Shown here piece by piece: positions 14,598-22,699 of a DNA stretch of 32,044 nt. The stretch's first letter is position 1; the number at the start of each line of letters is the position of its first letter. Source of the DNA: Geodermatophilus obscurus (GTDB lineage: Bacteria > Actinomycetota > Actinomycetes > Mycobacteriales > Geodermatophilaceae); contig NZ_FRDM01000041.1 in NCBI RefSeq assembly GCF_900143215.1, positions 1 through 32,044 of the forward strand. Reading direction: 5' to 3'. The notes beneath the pieces were generated by a model. That model saw only the letters and a list, made by a program, of their open reading frames with translations. It was not told the origin of the DNA and made no database searches. The translations under genes and the position numbers were made by a program.

Positions 14598-15794
14598 TCA
14601 GTCCGGGTGGCTGAGCAGGTAGCGGCCGAAGTGCGGGACGGTGAAGGCGATCTGGCCGCGTTCGGCGGAGAAGACCAGCCCCTTCTTGATCAGCGAGTCC
14701 CGCGCGGGGGAGAGGGACGCCGGCTTGCGGCCCAGCGACACCGCGACCTCGGAGGTGGACACGGCCGCCCCGGCCGGTCCGCCCAGCTCGGCCATCGCGT
14801 GCATGTACTCGCGCTCAGCGGGGGTGGCCCGGTCGTAGCGGGAGCCGAAGAAGCCGACCGCGAGCTCGGCCTCGGCGACCGGCGCGGCCATCGCGACGTC
14901 CGCCGCGGTGATGGGGGAGGCGGCGGCGACGTCCCAGGTGACCTTGCCGTAGGCCTGCACGAAGTACGGGTAGCCGTCGGCGGCCGCGTACAGCGCGTCG
15001 AGCGCCTCGGGCTCGAAGCTGACCTCCTCCCGCTCGGCCGGCGCGAGCAGCGCCCGGTCGGCGGCGGGGCGGTCCAGCCGGTCGATGCGCAGGTAGCGGA
15101 ACAGCCGCTCGGAGTAGCTCTTCGACGCCGACAGCACCGCCGGCAGGTGGGGCAGCCCCGCCCCGACGACGATCAGCGGCGCGCCCTGCTGCGAGAGCTC
15201 GTGGCAGGCGGCGCAGATCGCCGAGACGTCGTCGCTCTGCACGTCCTGCATCTCGTCGATGAACAGGGCGATCCCCTTGCCGACGTCGGCGGCCAGCCCC
15301 GCGGCGTCGCTGAGCAGCTCGACCAGGTCGATCTCCATGTCACCGGAGTCGGCCCGCCCGCTCGTGGCAGGGACGTCGATGCCCGGCTGCCAGCGGTCGC
15401 GCAGCTTCGCGTCGGCCGGGGTGAGCCGCTGCGCGAAGGCCTTCAGCGTCCCGAGGACGGCGTCCATGGACTCCTGGTCGGGGTGGCGCAGCTCGCGCAG
15501 CGCCATGTGCAGCGCCGAGGACACCGGCCGGCGCAGCGACTGGTCCGGCCGCGCCTCGATCTTGCCGGTGCCCCAGCCGCGGCCGATCGCCGCCGAGCGA
15601 AGCTGGTTGAGCAGCACCGTCTTGCCCACCCCGCGCAGCCCGGTGAGCACCAGCGAGCGCTCCGGGCGGCCGTGCGCTATCCGCTCCAGGACGACGTCGA
15701 AGGCCGACAGCTCGCCGTCGCGCCCGGCCAGCTCGGGCGGGCGCTGTCCGGCGCCGGGAGCGTACGGGTTCCGCACGGGGTCCATGTCGAGCAC
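14598..15794 (-). CDS. AAA-family ATP-binding protein with C-terminal winged-helix-like region
   Basis: A 398-residue P-loop ATPase. Walker A is LTGLRGVGKTVLL (Lys58, Thr59) and Walker B is IALFIDEMQD (near 190), followed by a sensor-1-like LIVVGAGLP. The N-terminal NPYAPGAGQRPPELAGRD segment is typical of the AAA_16/Orc1-Cdc6-like cluster, where the ATPase binds around 'AGR(D/E)'. After residue about 310, TPAEREYMHAMAELGG, TSEVAVSLGRKPASLSPARDSLIKKGLV and the final AFTVPHFGRYL form a winged-helix-like module, which suggests DNA binding or protein docking. The function is not known; no toxin, transposition or restriction partner is adjacent. GTG 15794 has GAGG upstream; ATG 15785 is also possible and would be leaderless. 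Confidence 0.85.
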   Translation of the reverse strand: MLDMDPVRNPYAPGAGQRPPELAGRDGELSAFDVVLERIAHGRPERSLVLTGLRGVGKTVLLNQLRSAAIGRGWGTGKIEARPDQSLRRPVSSALHMALRELRHPDQESMDAVLGTLKAFAQRLTPADAKLRDRWQPGIDVPATSGRADSGDMEIDLVELLSDAAGLAADVGKGIALFIDEMQDVQSDDVSAICAACHELSQQGAPLIVVGAGLPHLPAVLSASKSYSERLFRYLRIDRLDRPAADRALLAPAEREEVSFEPEALDALYAAADGYPYFVQAYGKVTWDVAAASPITAADVAMAAPVAEAELAVGFFGSRYDRATPAEREYMHAMAELGGPAGAAVSTSEVAVSLGRKPASLSPARDSLIKKGLVFSAERGQIAFTVPHFGRYLLSHPD

Positions 15795-15824
15795 CGTATG
15801 GGCGCCTCTACGGCTGGCCGTAGA
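15793..15824 (-). promoter_or_regulatory. Possible operator and -10 box of the ATPase gene
   Basis: A perfect 7-bp inverted repeat, TCTACGG-CTGG-CCGTAGA (15807-15824), lies just upstream of the ATPase gene. On the minus strand TACGGT (15798-15793) fits the TANNNT -10 pattern and ends 7 bases before ATG 15785, the spacing expected for a leaderless message. The palindrome would overlap the spacer and could bind a repressor. No clear -35 box is seen. Confidence 0.4.
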
Positions 15825-15943
15825 ACCGTCTAGATGCCGCGATCGTGTCGGATCGCCGGCCGCGCGCCGTCACGACCGGTGTGCGGGTACCCGCACGGCT
15901 GCGGGTCCTCGGTGGCCGGTGCGCGACCCGCTGCGCCCCCTGC

Positions 15944-16333
15944 TCAGCGGGCCCCGTCGTCCGGAGGTGGCGGGAGCGCGCAGGCCGCCGTCCCCCCGGG
16001 CAGCCGCATCCGGTTGGCCGCTCCCACCCGGTAGACCCGGTCGGCCAGCGCCCGGACCAGGGGCAGCTGCAGCAGCCGGCCGAGCAGCGCCCATCCGGAG
16101 CCGGCCGCGCGCAGGGCGGCGGCGACCGCGCGGGCGCCGCCGACGACGTCCCCCGAGCGCGGCACCCACAGCACCTCCTGCTGCGCGCGCTCCGCGGTGG
16201 TGCCGACGGAGACGAGGTCGGCGCCCTGCCACGGGACGACGGCGCAGTCGGCGGGCAGCACCCGCCGGGCCACGGCGGCCGAGCGGGTGCAGAACCCGCA
16301 GTCGCCGTCGTAGACCAGGGCCGGTCGCTGCAC
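15944..16333 (-). CDS. DCC-family thiol-disulfide oxidoreductase-like protein
   Basis: A 129-residue protein. It opens with VYDGDCGFCTRS (residues 7-18), the DCC signature with a thioredoxin-like C-x-x-C pair (Cys12, Cys15). The family (formerly DUF393) is predicted to be a thiol-disulfide oxidoreductase; few members have known substrates. Further family-like features are a tryptophan-containing strand (VVPWQG), VGTTAERAQQEVLWV, and GGARAVAAALRAAG. GTG 16333 is chosen because GAGGAGGGGAGA lies directly upstream; a longer frame to 16375 exists but would run into a palindromic repeat. A Pro-rich tail ends the protein. It is divergent from the small membrane protein at 16477. Confidence 0.87.
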   Translation of the reverse strand: MQRPALVYDGDCGFCTRSAAVARRVLPADCAVVPWQGADLVSVGTTAERAQQEVLWVPRSGDVVGGARAVAAALRAAGSGWALLGRLLQLPLVRALADRVYRVGAANRMRLPGGTAACALPPPPDDGAR

Positions 16334-16368
16334 GGTCTCCCCTCCTCGTCCCGGGACCCATCGCGTGT

Positions 16369-16436
16369 TGATCATGGGGTTGTTGCCGGTGACACGCGGC
16401 GACGCGCCGGGACCGGTGGCAAGAGTCCCATGATCA
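16369..16436. repeat. Dispersed palindrome, family 2, copy 2
   Basis: Perfect 10-bp arms TGATCATGGG (16369-16378) and CCCATGATCA (16427-16436). The interior GACACGCGGCGACGCGCCGG differs from the copy at 4436-4500 at only two of 20 positions. It lies between divergent genes, so it is not a terminator for either here. Confidence 0.75.
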
Positions 16437-16439
16437 CGG

Positions 16440-16469
16440 CCGACAGGGGATCGCTGCCGTCGCTAGCGT
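16440..16469 (+). promoter_or_regulatory. Likely leaderless promoter of the 4-TM membrane protein gene
   Basis: CCGACA (16440-16445) and TAGCGT (16464-16469) are separated by 18 bases. The -10 box ends 7 bases before GTG 16477, so transcription would begin at or near the start codon. The -35 box matches TTGACA at 4 of 6 bases. Confidence 0.5.
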
Positions 16470-16476
16470 GGGCCCG

Positions 16477-16845
16477 GTGCTGAGGTTCTTGGTCAAGGTC
16501 GTCCTCATGGCCGCCGTCTTCTACGGCGTCGCCTACCTGCTGAACGGCATCGAGGTGATCCCGAACCCCGCCGGGCCGCTCGGCGAGCCCGGCACCTACC
16601 TGTGGATCGCGCTGCTCTTCGCGGTGGTGAACGCGATCGTCGGGCCGGTCCTGCGGCTGCTGTCGTTGCCGTTCGTGCTGGTCACCCTGGGGTTGTTCCT
16701 GCTCGTCGTGAACGCCGCGCTGCTCGCCATCACCGCTGCGCTCAGCGACCGGCTGCAGGTCGACGGCTTCGGCACCGCGATCGTCGGCGGGCTGCTGCTG
16801 GCGATCGGCGGCTGGGTCGCCGACCAGCTGACCGAGCGGCGCTGA
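16477..16845 (+). CDS. Small 4-TM membrane protein of the phage-holin-IV-like family
   Basis: A 122-residue membrane protein with four hydrophobic helices: about 4-20 (FLVKVVLMAAVFYGVAYLL), 42-58 (YLWIALLFAVVNAIVG), 60-90 (LLSLPFVLVTLGLFLLVVNAALLAI) and 100-116 (AIVGGLLLAIGGWVAD). The order, and the sequence LPFVLVTLGLFLLVVNA, match the widespread bacterial family known as phage holin family IV (DUF360). Despite its name, this family is mostly chromosomal, with no proven lytic role, and there is no phage context here. GTG 16477 is preferred because TAGCGT sits 7 bases upstream; GTG 16468 overlaps that box. The dehydrogenase gene begins 54 bp downstream with its own promoter. Confidence 0.88.
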   Translation: MLRFLVKVVLMAAVFYGVAYLLNGIEVIPNPAGPLGEPGTYLWIALLFAVVNAIVGPVLRLLSLPFVLVTLGLFLLVVNAALLAITAALSDRLQVDGFGTAIVGGLLLAIGGWVADQLTERR

Positions 16846-16863
16846 CCGGCCGCCCGCGTCGCT

Positions 16864-16893
16864 GTGACGGCAGGCACCCGGCCGGGCTAGCGT
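16864..16893 (+). promoter_or_regulatory. Likely leaderless promoter of the glutamate dehydrogenase gene
   Basis: GTGACG (16864-16869) and TAGCGT (16888-16893) are separated by 18 bases, and the -10 box ends 6 bases before ATG 16900. No ribosome site precedes the ATG, in keeping with a leaderless transcript. The same TAGCGT box serves the gene just upstream. Confidence 0.55.
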
Positions 16894-16899
16894 CAGCGG

Positions 16900-19800
16900 A
16901 TGACCCGCACCACCGGCACGGTTCCGGAGATCCCGGGCCCGGCCTCCGCGGACGACGGCACGCCCGCCGCCGCCACCGAGCTCGCCGCCCTCGAGGCGGC
17001 CACCCACGACAAGCACCGGCTGCTCGAGCGAGCCGCCCGTGCCGCCCTCGAGCGCGACGCCGGCCTGCCTCCCGGCTGCGCCGCCGACGACGTCCCCGCG
17101 CTGCTGCGCCGCTACTACTGGAGCGAGCCGGCCGTCGAGGTCCTCGGCCAGGACCCGGCCGACCTCGCCGCCCTGGTGCTCCGGCACCTGCAGCTGGCCG
17201 AGGTGCGCCCTCAGGGGGCGGCCACGGTCGACGTCCAGGAGCTGCCGGCCCGAGGCGGCGCCGGCCCCCGCTCGCTGGTCCTGGTGGTCACCGACGACAT
17301 GCCCTTCCTCGTCGACTCGGTCACCGCCGAGGTGATCCGGCAGGGCTTCCGCATCGACCACGTGGTGCACCCGGTGCTGGTGGTCCGCCGCGACGTGACC
17401 GGCCGGATCCGCGCCTTCTGCGACAGCGCCGAGCCCGGCGAGTGCGGCGCCGACGCGCTCGCCGAGTCCTGGATGGCCGTCGTCCTCGACGGGCCGCTGG
17501 ACGACGAGGCGAGCGGCGACCTGGTCGCCGGGCTGCGCACCGTCCTGGCCGACGTCCGGGCCGTCGACGAGGACGCCACCCGGATGCGGACCCGCACCCT
17601 GGAGCTGGCCGACCGGCTCGACCGGGCACCGGCGAGCGGGTCCGCGGACCCGGCCGACGACCCCGCGGAGGCGGCGGAGCTGCTGCGCTGGCTCACCGAC
17701 GGCAACTTCGTGTTCCTCGGTGCGAGGGACGTCGACCTGGTGCGCACGCGGGGCCGCACGACGGCCCGCCCGGTCGCCGGCAGCGGGCTGGGCGTGCTGC
17801 GCAGCGACGCCGGCACCGCCACCACCCCCGAGGCCGCCCCGGGCACGACGCTGGTCGCGGTGACCAAGGCCGACGTCCGTTCGACCGTGCACCGCCGCAC
17901 CTGGCTGGACCTGGTGACGGTCACCCTGCCGGGCGCGGACGGCGGCCCGGCCCGCCAGCACCGGCTGGTCGGCCTCTTCCCGTCGGCCGCCGCCGCGCAC
18001 ACCGTCCGCGAGGTGCCGCTGGTGCGCCGCCGGGCGGTCGAGGTGGTGGAGCGCTCCGGCGTCCCCGCCGACAGCCACACCGGCAAGGAGCTGCTCGACG
18101 TCCTGGAGACCTACCCCCGCGGCGAGCTGTTCCAGGTCGGCACCGACGAGCTGCTGCCGGTCGCGCTGGCCGTGCTGCACCTGCAGGAGCGCCGGCAGAC
18201 CCGGCTGTTCCTGCGCCGGGACCCCGGAGGCCGGTTCTGGTCGGCGATCGTCTACCTGCCCCGGGACCGGTACACCACCGAGGTCCGGCTGGCGGTGCAG
18301 CAGCTGCTGCTGGAGCGGCTGGGCGGCTCCAGCATCGAGTACACCGCCCGGGTCACCGAGTCGGTGCTGGCCCGGCTGCACTTCGTCGTCCGCCCGCCGA
18401 TGGCGCGGGGCCGGCGGTCCACGCTGCCCGAGGTCGACGTCCCCGCGCTGCAGGACGCGCTGGCCGCCGTCGTCCGCAGCTGGACCGACGAGCTGGCCGA
18501 CGCCCTCAAGGCGCGGTACGGCGCGGACGCCGAGCGCCGGTTCGCCCGGGTCGCCGACGCGTTCCCGGCCGTCTACCAGGAGGACTTCCCCGCCACGACG
18601 GCCGTCGAGGACCTCGAGCGGCTCGACGGGCTGGTCGAGGGCGAGCTCGGCCTGGTGCTGCGCCGCGCGGCCGGGACGTCGGTGTCCGAGCCCCGGCTGG
18701 CGGTCTACCGGGTGGGGCAGCGGCTGCTGCTGTCCGACGTGCTGCCGATGCTGCAGCACCTGGGCGTCGACGTCGTCGACGAGCGGCCCTACGAGATCGA
18801 CCGGATCGGGGCCCCGCTGGCCTGGATCTACGAGTTCGGGCTGACCGCGCCGGTCGGCGACCTGCCCTTCCCCGGCTCGCTGCCCGAGCGGTTCACCGAG
18901 GCGCTGTCGGCCGTCTGGCGCGGCGACGCCGAGGACGACGGCCTGGGTGCGCTGGTGCTGCAGGCCGGGCTGAACTGGCGGCAGGTGACGGTCGTCCGCG
19001 CCTACGTGCAGTGGCTGCGGCAGGCCGGCCTGCCCTTCGGGCAGCGGTACGTGGAGACGACGCTGGCCGCCCACCCCGACATCGTCGCGCGGCTGGTGGC
19101 GCTGTTCGAGACCCGCTTCTCCCCGGGCCGGGACGGCGGACGGGCCCGGCGGACCGACGAGCTGGTCGCCTCGCTGCGGCAGGCGATCGGCGCGGTGGAG
19201 TCGCTCGACGCCGACCGGGTGCTGACCGCGCTGCTCGCCGCCGTCCTGGCCACCCAGCGGACCACCTACTACGCGGGCGGTCCGCTGGCGCTGAAGCTGC
19301 ACCCGGCCGAGGTGCCCGACGTCCCGGAGCCGCGCCCGGCCCGCGAGGTGTGGGTCAGCTCGCCGCGGGTCGCCGGCGTGCACCTGCGCTTCGGAGCGGT
19401 CGCGCGCGGCGGGCTGCGCTGGTCCGACCGGCACGAGGACCTGCGCACCGAGGTGCTCGGCCTGGTCAAGGCGCAGATGGTGAAGAACACCGTCATCGTG
19501 CCGACCGGCGCCAAGGGCGGCTTCGTCGTCCGCAGGCCGCCGGCGGAGAGCGAGGGCCGGGACGCGTGGCTCGCCGAGGGGCAGGCCTGCTACCGGCTGT
19601 TCATCGGCGCACTGCTGTCCCTCACGGACAACCTGGTGGACGGGAAGGTCGTCCCCGCGGAGCGGGTGGTCCGGCACGACGCCGACGACACCTACCTCGT
19701 CGTCGCCGCCGACAAGGGGACGGCGACCTTCTCCGACCTGGCCAACGCCGTGGCCCTGGAGCGCGGCTTCTGGCTGGGCGACGCCTTCGCCTCCGGCGGC

Positions 19801-21828
19801 TCGGTCGGCTACGACCACAAGGCCATGGGCATCACCGCCCGCGGCGCCTGGGAGTCGGTGACCCGGCACTTCCGCGAGCTGGACCTGGACGTGCAGAGCC
19901 AGGACTTCACGGTGGTCGGCGTCGGCGACATGTCCGGCGACGTCTTCGGCAACGGGATGCTGCTGTCCGAGCACATCCGGCTGGTGGCCGCCTTCGACCA
20001 CCGGCACGTCTTCGTCGACCCCACCCCTGACGCGGCGCGGTCCTTCGCCGAGCGGCGCCGGCTGTTCGACCTGCCGCGCTCCTCGTGGGCGGACTACGAC
20101 CCCGCGCTGATCAGCCCGGGCGGCGGGGTGTGGCCGCGGACGGCGAAGGCCGTCCCGGTCAGCGAGCCGATGCGCGCCGCCCTCGGCCTGGCCGACGACG
20201 CGGACACCCTCTCCCCGGTCGAGCTGATCCGCGCCGTGCTGCAGGCGCCGGTGGACCTGCTGTTCAACGGCGGCATCGGCACCTACGTCAAGGCCTCCAC
20301 CGAGAGCGCGCTGGACGTGGGGGACAAGGCCAACGACGCCGTCCGCGTCGACGGCCGCGACCTGCGGGTGCGCGTGGTGGGGGAGGGCGGCAACCTCGGC
20401 CTCACCCAGCGCGGGCGGGTGGAGTACGCGCTGGCCGGCGGGCGGGTGAACACCGACGCCATCGACAACTCCGCCGGCGTGGACACCTCCGACCACGAGG
20501 TCAACATCAAGATCGCGCTGGACCGGGTGGTCGAGGCCGGCGAGCTGGACGCCGAGGGCCGCGCGGCGCTGCTCAGCGAGATGACCGACGAGGTCGCCGT
20601 CGCCGTGCTGACCGACAACCACGCGCAGAACGCGACGCTGGCCGTCGAGACGACGTCCGCGCGCAGCCTGCTCGACGCGCACCAGCGCTTCCTGCGGGCG
20701 CTGGAGCGCTCCGGCCGGCTGGTGCGCAGCGTCGAGTTCCTCCCCGACGACCGCCAGCTGGCCGAGCGGCGGCGGGACGGGCAGGCGCTGACCGGCCCGG
20801 AGCTGTCGGTGCTGCTGGCCTACGCCAAGCTGGGGACCGGGGACGCCGTGCTGGCCTCCGGCCTGCCCGACGACCCGGCGCTGGAGGAGCTGCTCGTCGG
20901 CTACTTCCCGGCCGAGCTGCGCCGTCGCTTCCCCGCGGCGGTCAGTGGGCACCCGCTGCGGCGGGAGATCATCGCCACCGCACTGACCAACCGCGCGGTC
21001 AACGTCGCCGGCGTGACCGGGCTGTTCCGGCTGGCCGAGGAGACCGGCGTGCCGCTGACCGGGGTGGTGCGGGCGCACGCGGTGGCCCGGGCGGTGTTCG
21101 AGGTGGACCGGCTCTGGGACGCCGTCCGCCCGCTGGACAACCGCGTGCCGGCGACCACCCAGGTGGAGCTGCGCACCGAGGCGACCCGGCTGGCCGAGCG
21201 GGCGGCGCGCTGGCTGCTGCGGCTCCCCGAGCTGGCCGCGGAGGAGGCCGCACCGCTGGGCGACGTGACCGACCGGTTCGCCGCTCCAGTCGCCGCGGTG
21301 CGCGCCGGGCTGCCGTCGTGGCTGCTGGGTGCGGAGGCGGCCGCGCACGCCGACCGCACCGAACGGCTGCGACGGACAGGGGTGCCCGAGACGCTGGCCG
21401 CGGAGGTGGCCGCCGCCCCCCTGCTCCCGGCCGCGCTGGACCTGGCCGTCGTCGCCGAGCGCACCGGCGCACCCATCGAGCTGGCCGGCCGGGTGCACCA
21501 GGCGGTGGCCGAGCGGCTGGCGCTGGTGCCGCTGCACGAGCTGGTGGTGGCGCTGCCCCGCGACCGCCGCTGGCCGGCGATGGCCCGCGCCTCGCTGCGG
21601 GACGACCTGACCGGCGAGCAGGCCGCGCTCACCGCCGAGGTGCTCAGCGGGCGGACGGGCACCACGGAGGGCGCCGGCGAGCTCGTGGAGCGCTGGGTGG
21701 CCGGCTGGGACGGCACGCAGCAGCGGGCGGCCGCGCAGCTGGTCGACATCGCGGCGGGGGACCGGCAGGAGCTGGCCGAGCTGCTGGTCGCCGTCCGGAC
21801 CCTGCGCGGGCTGCGCCGCCGCGCATAG
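16900..21828 (+). CDS. gdh: NAD-specific glutamate dehydrogenase, large (about 180 kDa) type
   Basis: A 1642-residue cytoplasmic enzyme that oxidatively deaminates glutamate to 2-oxoglutarate and ammonia with NAD, feeding amino-acid carbon into the TCA cycle. Length fits the large GDH class (about 1600-1650) described in Streptomyces clavuligerus and Pseudomonas. The long N-terminal half holds ACT-like regulatory segments (for example LVLVVTDDMPFLVDSVTAEV at about 128-147). The catalytic core includes RFGAVARGGLRWSDR, VKAQMVKNT (Lys857 and Lys862) and PTGAKGGF (868-875). It continues with VVGVGDMSGDVFGNGML and NGGIGTYVKAS (1123-1133). The C-terminal part is a helical regulatory region. No frameshift or lost motif is seen. 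ATG 16900 is close behind a TAGCGT box. A huge shadow frame on the other strand is not a gene. Confidence 0.97.
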   Translation: MTRTTGTVPEIPGPASADDGTPAAATELAALEAATHDKHRLLERAARAALERDAGLPPGCAADDVPALLRRYYWSEPAVEVLGQDPADLAALVLRHLQLAEVRPQGAATVDVQELPARGGAGPRSLVLVVTDDMPFLVDSVTAEVIRQGFRIDHVVHPVLVVRRDVTGRIRAFCDSAEPGECGADALAESWMAVVLDGPLDDEASGDLVAGLRTVLADVRAVDEDATRMRTRTLELADRLDRAPASGSADPADDPAEAAELLRWLTDGNFVFLGARDVDLVRTRGRTTARPVAGSGLGVLRSDAGTATTPEAAPGTTLVAVTKADVRSTVHRRTWLDLVTVTLPGADGGPARQHRLVGLFPSAAAAHTVREVPLVRRRAVEVVERSGVPADSHTGKELLDVLETYPRGELFQVGTDELLPVALAVLHLQERRQTRLFLRRDPGGRFWSAIVYLPRDRYTTEVRLAVQQLLLERLGGSSIEYTARVTESVLARLHFVVRPPMARGRRSTLPEVDVPALQDALAAVVRSWTDELADALKARYGADAERRFARVADAFPAVYQEDFPATTAVEDLERLDGLVEGELGLVLRRAAGTSVSEPRLAVYRVGQRLLLSDVLPMLQHLGVDVVDERPYEIDRIGAPLAWIYEFGLTAPVGDLPFPGSLPERFTEALSAVWRGDAEDDGLGALVLQAGLNWRQVTVVRAYVQWLRQAGLPFGQRYVETTLAAHPDIVARLVALFETRFSPGRDGGRARRTDELVASLRQAIGAVESLDADRVLTALLAAVLATQRTTYYAGGPLALKLHPAEVPDVPEPRPAREVWVSSPRVAGVHLRFGAVARGGLRWSDRHEDLRTEVLGLVKAQMVKNTVIVPTGAKGGFVVRRPPAESEGRDAWLAEGQACYRLFIGALLSLTDNLVDGKVVPAERVVRHDADDTYLVVAADKGTATFSDLANAVALERGFWLGDAFASGGSVGYDHKAMGITARGAWESVTRHFRELDLDVQSQDFTVVGVGDMSGDVFGNGMLLSEHIRLVAAFDHRHVFVDPTPDAARSFAERRRLFDLPRSSWADYDPALISPGGGVWPRTAKAVPVSEPMRAALGLADDADTLSPVELIRAVLQAPVDLLFNGGIGTYVKASTESALDVGDKANDAVRVDGRDLRVRVVGEGGNLGLTQRGRVEYALAGGRVNTDAIDNSAGVDTSDHEVNIKIALDRVVEAGELDAEGRAALLSEMTDEVAVAVLTDNHAQNATLAVETTSARSLLDAHQRFLRALERSGRLVRSVEFLPDDRQLAERRRDGQALTGPELSVLLAYAKLGTGDAVLASGLPDDPALEELLVGYFPAELRRRFPAAVSGHPLRREIIATALTNRAVNVAGVTGLFRLAEETGVPLTGVVRAHAVARAVFEVDRLWDAVRPLDNRVPATTQVELRTEATRLAERAARWLLRLPELAAEEAAPLGDVTDRFAAPVAAVRAGLPSWLLGAEAAAHADRTERLRRTGVPETLAAEVAAAPLLPAALDLAVVAERTGAPIELAGRVHQAVAERLALVPLHELVVALPRDRRWPAMARASLRDDLTGEQAALTAEVLSGRTGTTEGAGELVERWVAGWDGTQQRAAAQLVDIAAGDRQELAELLVAVRTLRGLRRRA

Positions 21829-21845
21829 CGGTCCTCCTGTTCGCG

Positions 21846-21905
21846 TCGGGTGCGACGAACTCGTGGCCATCGCGTCCTGATCGCCACGAGTTCGTAGCAC
21901 TCGAC
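21846..21905. repeat. Dispersed palindrome, family 1, copy 2
   Basis: ACGAACTCGTGGC (21855-21867) and GCCACGAGTTCGT (21883-21895) are perfect 13-bp arms. Pairing extends inward (one mismatch) and outward through TCGGGTGCG/AGCACTCGA with two mismatches, making a near-complete 60-base cruciform. It shares its words with the copy at 13571-13627. It lies 17 bases after the dehydrogenase stop and may also act as its terminator. Confidence 0.8.
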
Positions 21906-21949
21906 GCGTCGGCCGATGAGTACGCCGGCCGCCGGCGGTCTGCACCGGC

Positions 21950-22609
21950 GTGACGGACACGTGGCAGGCGGTGGCGGCGGAGCGGGCGGCGCTGGTGGCG
22001 GACCTGGAGTGGCTCGGCGTCGGCGCCTGGCGGACGCCCTCGTTGTGCGCCGGGCTCAGCGTCGAGGAGGTCGTCGCCCACCTCACCGCCGGGGCGAGCT
22101 CGGCCTTCCCCCGGTGGTTCGCCGGCCTCGTGCGGTGCCGGTTCGACGTCGACCGGATGGTCGACATGCGCCTGCGCGAGCAGCTCGGCGGCTCCCCGGA
22201 CGAGACGCTGGCGCGGTTCCGCAGCGTCGTCGACAGCCGGACGGCCCCGACCCGCACGCACGTCGACGCGTGGCTGGGGGAGGTCGTCGTGCACGGCGAG
22301 GACGTCCGCCGTCCGCTGGGGATCTCCCACCCGTACGCGCCGGCGGCCCTGGAGCGCGTGGCGCGGTTCTACGCCGCGCGCGACTTCACGGTCCCGTCGA
22401 AGCGGCGGTCGGCCGGTCTGCGGCTCGAGGCCTCCGACGGGGCCTTCGCGGCGGGGGAGGGGCCGCTGGTCCGCGGCCGGACCGTCGACCTGGTGCTCGC
22501 CATGGCCGGCCGGCCCGTCGCGCTCGACCACCTCGAGGGTCCCGGGCTGCCGACGTTCGCGGCCCGGGTGGTCGCGCCGTCCGGTCGAGCGCCGTCTACG
22601 GCTCTCTAG
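21950..22609 (+). CDS. Maleylpyruvate isomerase family mycothiol-dependent protein
   Basis: A 219-residue protein of the DinB-like mycothiol-dependent family, found almost only in actinobacteria. The N-terminal domain has the usual WRTPSLCAGLSVEEVVAHLT (about 23-46, with a potential metal-binding His at the helix end), and VVVHGEDVRRPLGI near 108-121 carries the second conserved histidine. A smaller C-terminal domain follows (LEASDGAFAAGEGPLVRGRTVDLVLAMAGR). Such proteins use mycothiol as cofactor in isomerase or transferase reactions; the substrate here is unknown. GTG 21950 is the only early start and has no obvious ribosome site. Its last codons (ending STAL) and stop lie inside a TCTACGG repeat, so its C-terminus may have been shaped by that element. 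Confidence 0.88.
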   Translation: MTDTWQAVAAERAALVADLEWLGVGAWRTPSLCAGLSVEEVVAHLTAGASSAFPRWFAGLVRCRFDVDRMVDMRLREQLGGSPDETLARFRSVVDSRTAPTRTHVDAWLGEVVVHGEDVRRPLGISHPYAPAALERVARFYAARDFTVPSKRRSAGLRLEASDGAFAAGEGPLVRGRTVDLVLAMAGRPVALDHLEGPGLPTFAARVVAPSGRAPSTAL

Positions 22610-22640
22610 CGTCCACCCGAGAAGGCCGCAGACGCCGGTC
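22595..22640. repeat. TCTACGGCTCTCT repeat, copy 2
   Basis: The element starts TCTACGGCTCTCTAGCGT and ends near CGCAGACGCCG. It shares its first 13 bases, and then GCGT, with the element at 5747. The copy contains the stop codon of the gene ending at 22609 and fills most of the short gap to the convergent amidase gene. Confidence 0.6.
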
Positions 22641-22699
22641 GAGAGCGGTGATCGCCTTCGCCGCTCCCCGGCCCGGGTGCCGGGCACCGGCGGACGAGG

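Noticed and set aside
16477..16845. A prophage holin
   Set aside because: The holin-IV-like name comes from the family label only; there are no lysin, tail or integrase genes anywhere in the window.
16372..22257. Minus-strand open frame of 1961 codons
   Set aside because: It is the antisense shadow of glutamate dehydrogenase. Its translation is His/Gln/Gly/Arg-rich with no domains, which is typical of GC-rich antisense frames.
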